Assembly (NCBI GenBank): GCA_019636245.1
Contig: JAHBXX010000026.1
Coordinates: 1 to 64,000, forward strand
Direction of reading: 5' to 3'
Origin: Planctomycetota bacterium
GTDB taxonomy: Bacteria; Planctomycetota; UBA1135; UBA2386
DNA: 64,000 nt
This document shows, piece after piece, positions 45,393-54,448 of the stretch. Every line of letters begins with the position of its first letter. Position 1 is the stretch's first letter. The notes under the pieces were generated by a model. That model did not search any database and was not told where the DNA came from. It saw nothing but the letters and a program-made list of their open reading frames with translations. The translations under genes were made by a program, and so were the position numbers.

Positions 45393-46904
45393 GTGCTGCG
45401 AACCCCGCTGCCCGAACTCGACCCTGCCGCGCCGACCTCGCTGGTGGCGCAGGTCGCCGCCTTCTACGCCGGCGCGATCCGGGACGGGCGCATGGCCCCC
45501 GGCGACCGCCTGCCGCCGATCCGCGAGGCGGCGCGCGCCTGTGCGATCGCGCGGGCCACGGTGCAGGCAGCCTACCAACAGCTCGCCGCCGACGGCCTCG
45601 TCGAGGCCACCGTCGGCCGCGGCACCATCGTGTGCGAACTGCCGGCGACCTCGCGGCTGCACGCCGCAGGCCAGGGGTCGGCGCCGGTCCCCGCGCTGAG
45701 CCCGTACGCCCGCGCCGCGCTGCGCCGCACCCAGGACATGCCTGGGGCGCCGCCGCTGCCGGCGGGCGTCGAACTGGTGGCGAACCTCGCCGAACTCGCG
45801 CCCGACGGCGAGCAGTTCCCGGTCGCCGAATGGCGGGCGGCGATGGACGCGGTGTTGCGCCAGCGCGGCGGCGAGGTGCTCGGCTACGGCCACGAGCCCA
45901 ACGGCCTGCCCGAACTGCGCGAGGCGATCGCCGCGCGCCTGCGCGACGTCGATCCGACGGCGACCGCCGACGGCATCCTGGTCACCGCCGGCGCCCAGCA
46001 GGCTCTCGACCTCGTGCTGCGCACGCTGTGCGCACCCGGCGACACGGTGCTGGTGACCGATCCGTCGTACCACCAGATGCACGGGCTGCTGCGCGCGCAC
46101 GGCCTGCAGGTGGCGGCGATCCCGTTCGGGCCGGCGGGTCTCGACGTGGCCGCCCTGCGGCAGCGGCTCCAGCGCGGCGACGTGCGGCTGCTCTACCTGA
46201 TGCCGACGTTCCACAACCCGACCGGCCGCACGCTCGACCTCGCCCAGCGGCACGAACTGATCGAGACGCTGCGGTCGACCGAGGTCACGGTCGTCGAGGA
46301 CGAGTACCAGCAGTCGCTGCGCTGCCGCGGCGAACCGCTGCCGACGCTGCGTTCGCTCGACCCGCGCCGGCGGACCGTGACCGTGGCCACCTTCAGCAAG
46401 GAGCTGTTCCCCGCGCTGCGCATCGGCTGGGTGCAGGCCGAGGCCGAACTGCTCGCCGCCATGGCGGCGGTGAAGCGCTTCATGGACCTCGAGACCAGTC
46501 CGCTGCTGCAGGCCGCGCTGGTCGAGTTCCTGCGCCGCGGCAGCCTCGACCGGCACCTCGACGAACTGCGCGGCGAACTGCGCCGCCGCCACGCCGCGCT
46601 GCAGGCCGCCGCGCATCGGCACCTGCCGCCGGGATGCCGCCTCGGCGATCCCGACGGCGGCTTCGTCACCTGGCTCGAACTGCCCGGCGACGGACTCGGC
46701 GACCGCCTCGCCGAACTCGCCGCCGCGCGCGGCGTGCGCGTCGTGCCCGGATGCGTGTTCGAACTGCACGGCCGGCCGTCGCGCGGCGTGCGGCTCTGCC
46801 TCGCGCGCGCGCCGCTGCCGGCGATCGACGCCGGCCTCGCCGTGCTCGGCGCCGCCGCCCGCGAACTGCTCGCCGGTCCGGCGCCGGTGCGCGCCTTCCT
46901 CTGA
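45393..46904 (+). CDS. pdxR: MocR/PdxR-family regulator (GntR HTH plus aminotransferase domain)
   Basis: The protein has 503 residues. The winged-helix GntR domain (about 15-80, 'DRLPPIREAARACAIARATVQAAYQQLAADGLV') is fused to a fold-type I aminotransferase domain (about 120-490) with PLP lysine Lys336 in TFSKELFP and 'YLMPTFHNPTG'. Such regulators sense PLP and control pdxST. The gene is 27 bases upstream of pdxS and in the same direction; PdxR genes are more often divergent, so here it may autoregulate the whole operon. The start is uncertain: GTG 45393 is used, TTG 45372 is possible. Confidence 0.88.
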   Translation: MLRTPLPELDPAAPTSLVAQVAAFYAGAIRDGRMAPGDRLPPIREAARACAIARATVQAAYQQLAADGLVEATVGRGTIVCELPATSRLHAAGQGSAPVPALSPYARAALRRTQDMPGAPPLPAGVELVANLAELAPDGEQFPVAEWRAAMDAVLRQRGGEVLGYGHEPNGLPELREAIAARLRDVDPTATADGILVTAGAQQALDLVLRTLCAPGDTVLVTDPSYHQMHGLLRAHGLQVAAIPFGPAGLDVAALRQRLQRGDVRLLYLMPTFHNPTGRTLDLAQRHELIETLRSTEVTVVEDEYQQSLRCRGEPLPTLRSLDPRRRTVTVATFSKELFPALRIGWVQAEAELLAAMAAVKRFMDLETSPLLQAALVEFLRRGSLDRHLDELRGELRRRHAALQAAAHRHLPPGCRLGDPDGGFVTWLELPGDGLGDRLAELAAARGVRVVPGCVFELHGRPSRGVRLCLARAPLPAIDAGLAVLGAAARELLAGPAPVRAFL

Positions 46905-46931
46905 AACCCATCTCCCCCACCGCCGCGAACC

Positions 46932-47849
46932 ATGAGTCCCCAGCATCCACCCCTTTCCGTCCCCGGCTTCACCGCCGAGGAAGTCGTCAGCAAGATCGGC
47001 TTCTGCGAGCAGCTCAAGGGCGGCGTCATCATGGACGTCGTCGATGCCGAGCAGGCGCGCATCGCCGAGGAGGCCGGCGCCTGCGCGGTGATGGCGCTCG
47101 AGCGTGTGCCGGCCGACATCCGCAAGCACGGCGGCGTCGCCCGCGCCAGCGACCCGGGCATGATCGAGGCGATCCAGAAGGCGGTCAGCATCCCGGTGAT
47201 GGCGAAGGTGCGCATCGGCCACTTCGTCGAGGCGCAGATGCTCGAGGCGATGGAGGTCGACTGCATCGACGAGAGCGAGGTCCTGACGCCGGCCGACGAG
47301 CAGTTCCACGTCGACAAGCGCGTGTTCAAGACGCCGTTCGTCTGCGGCTGCCGTGACCTCGGCGAGGCGCTGCGGCGCATCCACGAGGGCGCGGCGCTGA
47401 TCCGCACCAAGGGCGAGGCCGGCACCGGCAACGTCGTCGAGGCGGTGCGCCACATGCGCGCGCTGATGGCGCAGATCCGCGAGCTGCGCGGCCAGGACGA
47501 GCGGTTCCTCGAGCGCAAGGCCAGCGAGCTGCGGGTGCCGTTCGAGCTGGTCGCCTGGGTCGCCGAGCACGGCCGGCTGCCGGTGCCGAACTTCTCGGCC
47601 GGCGGCGTCGCGACGCCCGCCGACGCGGCGCTGATGATGCAGCTCGGCGCCGAGGCGGTGTTCGTCGGCTCCGGCATCTTCAAGTCCGGCAATCCCCGGC
47701 AGCGCGCGCGCGCGATCGTGCGCGCGGTGACGCACTACGAGGAGCCGAAGGTGCTCGTCGAGGTGTCGAAGGGCCTCGGCGAGCCGATGGTCGGCATCGA
47801 CATCAACACGCTGCCCGCGCAGGAGCGACTCGCCGGCCGTGGCATCTGA
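46932..47849 (+). CDS. pdxS: Pyridoxal 5'-phosphate synthase lyase subunit
   Basis: The 305-residue protein makes PLP from ribose 5-phosphate, glyceraldehyde 3-phosphate and ammonia delivered by PdxT. The catalytic lysines are visible: Lys92 in [10 protein letters not shown] and Lys160 in [10 protein letters not shown], 68 residues apart as in known PdxS. '[31 protein letters not shown]' region is the phosphate-binding end of the barrel. Length is normal. It overlaps pdxT by 11 bases. Confidence 0.98.
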   Translation: MSPQHPPLSVPGFTAEEVVSKIGFCEQLKGGVIMDVVDAEQARIAEEAGACAVMALERVPADIRKHGGVARASDPGMIEAIQKAVSIPVMAKVRIGHFVEAQMLEAMEVDCIDESEVLTPADEQFHVDKRVFKTPFVCGCRDLGEALRRIHEGAALIRTKGEAGTGNVVEAVRHMRALMAQIRELRGQDERFLERKASELRVPFELVAWVAEHGRLPVPNFSAGGVATPADAALMMQLGAEAVFVGSGIFKSGNPRQRARAIVRAVTHYEEPKVLVEVSKGLGEPMVGIDINTLPAQERLAGRGI

Positions 47850-48459
47850 GGCGGGGAACGGGGCGCCCCTGGTCGGCGTGCTGGCGCTGCAGGGCGACTT
47901 CGCCGAGCACGAGGCGGCGCTGCAGCGCGTGGGTCTGCGCACGCGCCAGGTGCGTTCGCCGGCGCAGCTCGAGGGCCTGCACGGCCTGGTGCTGCCGGGC
48001 GGCGAGAGCACGACGATGCTGCGGCTGCTCGAGGTCGAGGGGCTGTGGGAACCGCTCGGCCGCGCGCTGCGCAGCGGCCTGCCGGTGCTGGCGACCTGCG
48101 CCGGCATGATCCTGCTCGCCGAACGCGTCGAGAACCCGAGCCAGCGCAGCTACGGCCTGCTGCCGATCACCGTGGTGCGCAACGGCTATGGGCGGCAGGT
48201 CCATTCCGGCACCTTCGCGCTCGACTCCGGGGTGCTGCCGGCGGGGACGACCGGCACGTTCATCCGCGCGCCGCGCATCACCGCGGTCGGGGATGGATGC
48301 GAGGTGCTGGCGCGGCGGGGCGGCGACGCCGTGCTGGTGCGGCGCGGGCCCATCCTGGCCGCGTGCTTCCATCCCGAGCTGCAGGCGGAGCCGCATCCGG
48401 TCACGGCGATGTTCGTCGATGCGGTGCGGGCTGGGAGGAGCATGGTCGGCGTGGCTTGA
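47839..48459 (+). CDS. pdxT: Pyridoxal 5'-phosphate synthase glutaminase subunit
   Basis: The 206-residue class I glutaminase releases ammonia for PdxS. The triad is present: Cys87 in ATCAGM, His178 and Glu180 in FHPE; PGGEST is the PdxT-specific loop. GTG 47839 lies inside the end of pdxS, giving an 11-base overlap and likely coupling. Following it, 48460-48744 shows no gene. Confidence 0.96.
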   Translation: MASEAGNGAPLVGVLALQGDFAEHEAALQRVGLRTRQVRSPAQLEGLHGLVLPGGESTTMLRLLEVEGLWEPLGRALRSGLPVLATCAGMILLAERVENPSQRSYGLLPITVVRNGYGRQVHSGTFALDSGVLPAGTTGTFIRAPRITAVGDGCEVLARRGGDAVLVRRGPILAACFHPELQAEPHPVTAMFVDAVRAGRSMVGVA

Positions 48460-48744
48460 GCCGCGGCTGACCTGGTGCGCGGACGCCGGCTGCGCGCCAT
48501 GGCGTTCGGCAGGTGCGCGCTGCCGAGTGGGGGCGGTTCAAGTACCCGTTGTCCGCTCCCCTTCGCCCATCCGCGCTGGGTTGGTCCAGGGGGGGTGCTC
48601 GCCTCACCGACCGTCAAGTCCGACCGAGGCACGCAGCCGCACCAGCTCCACGGCTGCCTGAACCTCGTCGTCACACCGTCGTGTGGCTGGATCGTCGGCC
48701 ATGCCCTTGCACTGCCGTCATGGTAGCTGGATACCTCGACGGGA

Positions 48745-50982
48745 ATGGCGGAACTGCCGGAACCGCTGGAGTGCGAGGTCTACCGGCTCGTACTGGGATC
48801 CGAGGCTCGATTCGCCGGCGGCGCCCTCTCTGCATTGCTGGCCGACAACCCGGCACACGCCACCGCGATGCAGGCTCTCGTCGGCACTCTCGAGGGCATG
48901 GCCGTGGCGTCGCCTGCCGGTGCCGACTTGTTGCGTCGGCTGCGACGCATCTACGCCGCGCCGCGTCACGCTGCCCGCTACCAGCACATGTCCACCCTCG
49001 ACGTGGGAGGGTTCGGCGAGGTGTCGATCGTGCACGACCGGCTGCTCGGCCGGAAGGTCGCGCGCAAGACGATCCGTCCGCAGTGGGGCCGGCGTCTCGT
49101 CGACCTGCCGCCCGAACTCGTGCATCGGTTCCTCGACGAGGTCCAGGTCGCGGCCCAACTCGCGCACCCGGCGATCCCGCCGGTACACGACGTCGGCGTC
49201 TCGCCGTTCGGCGTGCCGTTCTTCACCATGCGCCTCGTGCGCGGCGTGACGCTTGGTACGGTCATCGAACGCCACCTGGCGGGTGACGCGGCGTGGCCGC
49301 TGACGCGCCTGCTGCGTGTGCTGGTGGATGTTGCCGATGCGGTGCACTACGCCCACGGCCAGGGTGTCCTGCACCGCGACCTGAAGCCGGCGAACGTGCT
49401 GGTCGGCCGTTTCGGTGAGGTCTGCGTACTCGATTGGGGCCTCGCCAAGGCACACCGCGAACTGTCGAGCGCGACACGTCCGGACATCGTCGCCAGCGAT
49501 CGACAGACCCCGCTCGATTCGCTCGGCAAGGGTACGCCCGGCTTCACCGCACCGGAGCAGTGGCGAGGCTCGTTCCATCCGTGCGGCGACGTGTTCTCGT
49601 TGGGTGCGATCCTGCACCTGATCCTGCTCGACACACCACCGCCGATCGACCACGCCACGGAGCGGTACGACCTGCCGACGGCAGCGCGGCGCAAGGACGC
49701 GGCGCTGGCGGCGATCTGTGCCCGGGCGCTGGCGATCCGGCCGGAGCACCGCTACCCGACGATGGCCGCGCTCCGCGACGATCTTCGCGCGCGGCGCGAC
49801 GGTGAGTCGGTGTCGGTGCTGCGTCCAGGACCGCTGCAGTGGCTCGGGCTCCGCGCCCGACGATGGATCGCCGCTCGGCACGATCGGATGGTCGCGCCGG
49901 CCGCGCGCCTACCAGCCACCGTCGCCGCGGGCGATCTGCCGCCACCGACCCTGGCGCTGTGGCCGGATGCCCCGGCCCGCCGCCGCAGCGCGGGGGTGGT
50001 GGGGAGTCCCTCGCGTCTGCACGGGCTGGCGGAGCGCCTGCAGGCCATCCGGGACCTGGGCGCCGAGCCCGGCCGCTTTCCCTCGGTGCGTGAACTCGGC
50101 GCCGGCGGCATGGCAAACGTGCGCGTCGCCACCGACGAACTGCTCGGTCGTGAGGTCGTGGTCAAGGTTGACCGTATCGGTCCCTCGCTGTCGGAGCTGC
50201 AGAGCGGCAGCAGCCGCACGCCCGACCACCTCGCGGGCCTGATGCTCGACGAGGCACAGATCGTCGCCCAGCTCGACCACCCGTCGGTCCTGGTGCCATA
50301 CGACGTGCTGCTCGATGGCGAGGGCCGGCTCGCGATGGTGCTGCCGTTCGTGCAGGCCGGGTCGTTGGCGAGGATGCTCCGCGAACGCGGGTCTGCGGCA
50401 TGGCGCGAGACCATTCCTGCGCTGCTGCAGGCCAGCCGAGGCCTCGCGTTCGCGCATGGCAAGGGTGTCGTGCACGGTGACGTCAAGCCGTTCAACATCC
50501 TGCTCGGCAACCATGGGGATGCCTATCTCGCCGATTGGGGGACTGCCGTCGTCTGCGGCAGCTCGGTCGGTGATGCATCCAGGATCCTCCTGCAGCGCGG
50601 CAGCTCGTTCGGTGGCGACCAGCTGGTCGGCAGCAACACCGGCGACCGGGAACCCGGAATGGTCATGGGAACACCGACCTACATGGCGCCCGAACGGTGG
50701 GCCGACGAGCCGATGGACCCTCGCAGCGACGTCTATTCGCTCGGCGCCGTGCTGTTCGAACTGCTCGTCGGGGCGCCTTGGATCGACGAGCAGAACGTCA
50801 TGGCCATCTGTCGACAGGTCACGAGCCAGGACGCGCCGCCGGTGCGTTCCCGCAATCCGCACGCGCCGAAAGCCCTGGCCGCGGTCTGCGAGCGTGCCTT
50901 GCAGAGAGTGCCACATGCGCGCCATCGGGATGCCGGCGAGTTCGCCCTGGCGCTCGAGTCGGCGCTGCAGCGTTCGCGCTGA
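48745..50982 (+). CDS. Tandem double Ser/Thr protein kinase
   Basis: The protein has 745 residues and no membrane helix, so it should be cytoplasmic. Kinase domain 1 (about 80-370) has GGFGEV, HRDLKPAN (Asp212), DWGLA (230) and FTAPEQW. Domain 2 (about 445-740) has GAGGMANV, VVVKV, HGDVKPFN (Asp579, Arg replaced by Gly), DWGTA (597) and MAPERW. Both have DWG in place of DFG. Domain 2, with HGD rather than HRD, is probably not activated by activation-loop phosphorylation, as in non-RD kinases. A region of about 75 residues links them. It stands alone between pdxT and an MscS gene; targets unknown. Confidence 0.88.
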   Translation: MAELPEPLECEVYRLVLGSEARFAGGALSALLADNPAHATAMQALVGTLEGMAVASPAGADLLRRLRRIYAAPRHAARYQHMSTLDVGGFGEVSIVHDRLLGRKVARKTIRPQWGRRLVDLPPELVHRFLDEVQVAAQLAHPAIPPVHDVGVSPFGVPFFTMRLVRGVTLGTVIERHLAGDAAWPLTRLLRVLVDVADAVHYAHGQGVLHRDLKPANVLVGRFGEVCVLDWGLAKAHRELSSATRPDIVASDRQTPLDSLGKGTPGFTAPEQWRGSFHPCGDVFSLGAILHLILLDTPPPIDHATERYDLPTAARRKDAALAAICARALAIRPEHRYPTMAALRDDLRARRDGESVSVLRPGPLQWLGLRARRWIAARHDRMVAPAARLPATVAAGDLPPPTLALWPDAPARRRSAGVVGSPSRLHGLAERLQAIRDLGAEPGRFPSVRELGAGGMANVRVATDELLGREVVVKVDRIGPSLSELQSGSSRTPDHLAGLMLDEAQIVAQLDHPSVLVPYDVLLDGEGRLAMVLPFVQAGSLARMLRERGSAAWRETIPALLQASRGLAFAHGKGVVHGDVKPFNILLGNHGDAYLADWGTAVVCGSSVGDASRILLQRGSSFGGDQLVGSNTGDREPGMVMGTPTYMAPERWADEPMDPRSDVYSLGAVLFELLVGAPWIDEQNVMAICRQVTSQDAPPVRSRNPHAPKALAAVCERALQRVPHARHRDAGEFALALESALQRSR

Positions 50983-51060
50983 GCGTGGCGGCTCGGCCGC
51001 GGGCCGTTCGGGCGGGGCCGCAGCTTGTTCGACGAAGGCTGCTCCGCCAGCATCGCCGCC

Positions 51061-51930
51061 ATGCCCGCCTCCACCTTCCTCCCGCACCCGCAGGAACCCG
51101 CCACCACTCCCACCCAGGTCCAGATCGACCAATGGCTGACCGAGTCCGTGCTCGACTGGGTCGGCCGCGTGCTCGCCGTGCTGCTGGTACTGGTCGTCGC
51201 CTGGATCGTCGCCGGTTGGGCGCGCCGCGCGGTCGGGCGCCTGCTCGAACGGCCCTACCTCGACCGCACGCTGAGCCGCTTCCTCGGCAACCTGGTGCGC
51301 TGGCTGGTGCTGGTCACGGCGCTCGTCGGCTGCCTCGGCGTGTTCGGCTTCAACATCACCAGCGTCGCCACCGTGCTCGGCGCCGCCGGCCTCGCGATCG
51401 GCCTCGCGCTGCAGGGCTCGCTGACCAACCTCGCCGCCGGCGTGATGCTGCTGCTGCTGCGCCCCTTCAAGATCGGCGACGTCGTGGTGGTGGCGGGGCA
51501 GTGGGGCAAGGTCGACGACATCGACCTGTTCCAGACCAAGATCGACACCGGCGACAACCGCCGCCTGATCCTGCCGAACGCGAGCGTCTTCAACGGCGTG
51601 ATCGAGAACATCACCCACCATCCGGTCCGCCGCTGCGACGTCAACGTCGGCACCGCCTACGGCGCCGACCTCGGCCGCGCGCGCGCCGCGCTGCGCGCTG
51701 CTGCCGAGGGCCTGCCCCTGCGCAAGACCGATCGACCCGTCGACGTGCTGTTGCAGAACCTCGGCAACCATGCGATCGAGTGGGTGGTGCGCGTCTGGGT
51801 GCCGACGACGGAGTTCATCCCGGCCAAGGACCAGTTGCTGGAGGCGATCAAGCGCGAACTCGACCGCGCCGGCGTCGGCATCCCGTTCCCGCAGATCGAT
51901 GTCTGGATGCGGTCGGCCGGCGGGGCCTGA
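51061..51930 (+). CDS. MscS-family mechanosensitive channel
   Basis: The protein has 289 residues. Three N-terminal helices include the pore helix with Gly/Ala-rich 'ATVLGAAGLAIGLALQGSLTNLAAGVMLLLLRPFKIGD', the hallmark of MscS. The cytoplasmic beta domain ('GKVDDIDLFQTKI', 'LPNASVFNGVIENIT') and alpha/beta end follow. Length matches small-conductance channels. It protects against osmotic downshock. ATG 51061 is preferred over upstream in-frame TTG codons. Confidence 0.93.
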   Translation: MPASTFLPHPQEPATTPTQVQIDQWLTESVLDWVGRVLAVLLVLVVAWIVAGWARRAVGRLLERPYLDRTLSRFLGNLVRWLVLVTALVGCLGVFGFNITSVATVLGAAGLAIGLALQGSLTNLAAGVMLLLLRPFKIGDVVVVAGQWGKVDDIDLFQTKIDTGDNRRLILPNASVFNGVIENITHHPVRRCDVNVGTAYGADLGRARAALRAAAEGLPLRKTDRPVDVLLQNLGNHAIEWVVRVWVPTTEFIPAKDQLLEAIKRELDRAGVGIPFPQIDVWMRSAGGA

Positions 51931-51955
51931 AACGGGCGCCTGGCGGCGGCCCGTT
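51931..51955 (+). terminator. Hairpin after the MscS gene
   Basis: AACGGGC (51931-51937) pairs perfectly with GCCCGTT (51949-51955) over an 11-base loop, starting directly after the stop codon. There is no U-tract. The same ACGGGC opening follows other stop codons in this window. Confidence 0.45.
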
Positions 51956-52118
51956 GCGGCCACCGAGAACCGGCGGTTCGCGGCCGGTTCCGGCTAGAGG
52001 GTCGCGCCCGTCCGCCTAGGATGTCGGCCCCTCGCCGGCCGGTCCGGGCTGGCCGGGGGATTCCCGGGCCGCTGCCCCCAGCCCGGTGCGTAGACGCCTG
52101 CCACAGACCCCACCCCCG

Positions 52119-53120
52119 ATGCCCAGTCCCCTCCGCATCGTCTCGTTCGGCCTCGGCCCGATCGGCCTGGCCGCTGCCCGTCTGGTCCTGCAGAAGAGTT
52201 CCTTGCAGCTCGTCGGCGCCATCGACGCCGACCCGGGCAAGGCCGGGCGCGACCTGGCGGAACTGCTGGACCGCGAGGCCCCGACCGGGCTCGTCGTCGA
52301 GGCCGATGGCACCGGGGCCCTGCCACGCCTGCGCCCCGACGTGGTGCTGCACTGCACGTCGAGCTTCCTGCCTGCCGTGCGCGAGCAGCTGCTGGCGGCG
52401 ATCCAGGCCGGCGCCGACATCGTCTCGTCCGCCGAGGAACTGCTGGCCCCCGAGCTGCAGCACCCGCTGCTGGCGGCCGAACTCGACGAAGCGGCCCGCA
52501 AGGCGGGCGTCTCGCTGCTCGGCACCGGCGTCAACCCGGGCTTCGCCATGGACTTCGTCGCCGTCGTCGCCTCGGCCGTCACCGCCGACGTGCGGGCGGT
52601 CAAGTGCACGCGTGTGGTCGACGCGGCGACGCGCCGCCTGCCGCTGCAGAAGAAGGTCGGCGCCGGCCTCACCAAGGCCGAGTTCCAGCAGCAGCTCGCC
52701 GGCGGCGCCTTCGGCCACATCGGCATGCGCGAATCGGTGGCGCTGGTCGCCCGCGGCCTGGGGCTGCCGGTCGACCGCATCGAGCAGACCGTCGAGCCGG
52801 TGCTGGCGGCGGAGGACCACAAGACGCCGTTCCTGTTCGTCAAAGAAGGCCAGGTCGCCGGGCTGCGCAACCACGGGCTCGGCTTCGTCGGCAAGCAGCT
52901 GGTGGTCCACCTCGACCTGTCGATGTACGTCGGCGCGCCCGATCCGCGCGACGAGATCCAGCTCGACGCTTCGCCGCCGCTGCACCTGAAGTTCCTGGGT
53001 GGGATCCCGGGCGACGAGGCGACGGCGGCGATCCTGGTCAACAGCGTGCACGGCCTCGCCGCGGCGCCCCCTGGCCTGCGGTCGGTGCTCGACGTGATCC
53101 CGCCGCGCCTGTGCCGGTGA
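52119..53120 (+). CDS. NAD(P)-dependent dehydrogenase similar to 2,4-diaminopentanoate dehydrogenase
   Basis: The protein has 333 residues. The Rossmann loop is FGLGPIG (10-16). 'LHCTSSFLPAVREQLLAAIQAGADIVSSAEELL' and 'LLGTGVNPGFAMD' resemble the dihydrodipicolinate-reductase-like family that contains 2,4-diaminopentanoate dehydrogenase of ornithine degradation. No other ornithine-fermentation genes are near, so the substrate is not certain. The frame is open upstream to GTG 52086, but ATG 52119 starts directly before the Rossmann strand. Confidence 0.78.
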   Translation: MPSPLRIVSFGLGPIGLAAARLVLQKSSLQLVGAIDADPGKAGRDLAELLDREAPTGLVVEADGTGALPRLRPDVVLHCTSSFLPAVREQLLAAIQAGADIVSSAEELLAPELQHPLLAAELDEAARKAGVSLLGTGVNPGFAMDFVAVVASAVTADVRAVKCTRVVDAATRRLPLQKKVGAGLTKAEFQQQLAGGAFGHIGMRESVALVARGLGLPVDRIEQTVEPVLAAEDHKTPFLFVKEGQVAGLRNHGLGFVGKQLVVHLDLSMYVGAPDPRDEIQLDASPPLHLKFLGGIPGDEATAAILVNSVHGLAAAPPGLRSVLDVIPPRLCR

Positions 53121-53188
53121 AGCGCGGCGTCGAGGCGATGGCCGATCGACGCCACCGGCCCGCGGCGGCGACCGCTATAGTCGCGCCG

Positions 53189-54409
53189 ATGGTGCTCGAG
53201 AGCTGGAAGCGGCCATCGGTGCTCGTCGTCGGCTGGACGGCGCTGCTGCTGCTGGTGTTCGTCCTGCGCGGCGACCTGCGCGTCGAACGGCAGCCGGCGC
53301 TGCGCGCGACCCCGGAGGCCGGCTCCGGACCGCAGGTCGTGCGTGCCCAGCGGCCCATGCGCGCCGATGCCGTGGCCCTGCGCCGCGGCAAGGTCCTGGA
53401 CGCGCGCGGCGAGCCCGCCGTGGCCGCCGAGGTCGTGGTCGCCGGACGCGACCCCGTGCGCACCGATGCGCACGGCGTCTTCGAGGTCGCCGTGGCCCGC
53501 GGCGCCGCCGCCGTGGTGACCGTGCGCGCCGAGGGTCACCGCAGCGCCAGCCTGCTGCTGGCCGGCGACGGCCCCGAGCCGGTGCTCGTGCCGCTCGCCC
53601 TCGCTGCGCCCTGGGACGCCGAATCGCCGCCCGCCGCCGAACCGCGGCTCGCCGTCGAGGGGCGGGTGCGGACGGCGGCGGGCCTGCCGCTGGCCGGCGC
53701 CGAGGTGCACGCGCTCGGTTCCGGCCCCACGGTCGTCACCGACGCCACCGGCCGCTTCGTGCTGCCGGTGGCCCAGACCACGCCGACGCTCGTCGTGCGC
53801 CACGCCGGCGCCGGCGGGCAAGAAGGCGGCCTGTGCGTGCGTTCCGAGCCGCTGCGGCTCGACCGCGAACGCGGTCTGGTGCCGGTGCCCGATCTGGTGG
53901 CGCTGCCGGCCGCGGCGATCGCCGGCACGGTGCGCGATCCCGCCGGCGTGCCGTTGCTCGGTCTGCCGGTGCGGCTGCGCGGCGAAGGCCTCGAACGGCT
54001 GGTCGAGACCGGCGCCGGCGGCGCCTTCCGCATCGGCGGCCTGGAGCCTGGCCGCTACGAACTGCGTCCGTTCGCCCGTCGCGGCGCCGTCGGCGTGCCG
54101 ACCCAGGTCGTCGTCGACCGCCCGCACGTCGACTGCGAACTGTCCCTGCTCGCCGTCGCCGAGCGGCCGCTCCGGGTCGTCGACGCCACTGGCGCCCCGG
54201 TCGCGCAGGCGACGGTGGCGGTGGCGTTCGCGGCCGAGCGCACCTCCGTGCACCGCAGCGATGCGGAGGGCGAGACCCGCGCCTGGGTCGCCGCGGGCGA
54301 CCTCGGCGACGACTGGGAGTTCGACGTGCGCATCGGCGAGGCCTGTCTGCCGGCCGTCGTCCAGCGCTACGAGTCGTCGCCGCCGACGCTCGTCGTCGCG
54401 CTGCACTGA
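53189..54409 (+). CDS. Anchored carboxypeptidase-regulatory-like protein
   Basis: The protein has 406 residues. A signal anchor (about 11-26, 'VLVVGWTALLLLVFVL') precedes at least three CarboxypepD_reg-like units: 'RRGKVLDARGEPAVAAEVVV', 'VEGRVRTAAGLPLAGAEVHAL' and 'IAGTVRDPAGVPLLGLPVRL'. ATG 53189 places the anchor at the N-terminus. GTG 53117, which overlaps the upstream stop as GTGA, is a real alternative that would add 24 residues. Function unknown; a surface-exposed scaffold is likely. Confidence 0.75.
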   Translation: MVLESWKRPSVLVVGWTALLLLVFVLRGDLRVERQPALRATPEAGSGPQVVRAQRPMRADAVALRRGKVLDARGEPAVAAEVVVAGRDPVRTDAHGVFEVAVARGAAAVVTVRAEGHRSASLLLAGDGPEPVLVPLALAAPWDAESPPAAEPRLAVEGRVRTAAGLPLAGAEVHALGSGPTVVTDATGRFVLPVAQTTPTLVVRHAGAGGQEGGLCVRSEPLRLDRERGLVPVPDLVALPAAAIAGTVRDPAGVPLLGLPVRLRGEGLERLVETGAGGAFRIGGLEPGRYELRPFARRGAVGVPTQVVVDRPHVDCELSLLAVAERPLRVVDATGAPVAQATVAVAFAAERTSVHRSDAEGETRAWVAAGDLGDDWEFDVRIGEACLPAVVQRYESSPPTLVVALH

Positions 54410-54410
54410 A

Positions 54411-54423
54411 CGGGCGCCGCCCG
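54411..54423. terminator. Hairpin between convergent genes
   Basis: CGGGC and GCCCG pair over a three-base loop, one base after the stop. A second palindromic CCCGCGGG lies further right, before the converging gene's stop at 54449. There is no U-tract. Confidence 0.35.
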
Positions 54424-54448
54424 CGGAGCGAGCGCGCCGGCCCGCGGG

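Noticed and set aside
48460-48744. Open frames between pdxT and the double kinase
   Set aside because: No recognisable protein; the gap is likely promoter sequence for the kinase gene.
53117-53188. GTG 53117 as start of the anchored protein, overlapping the upstream stop
   Set aside because: The overlap is attractive, but it would place a 35-residue polar extension before the anchor. ATG 53189 is preferred, with the alternative noted.
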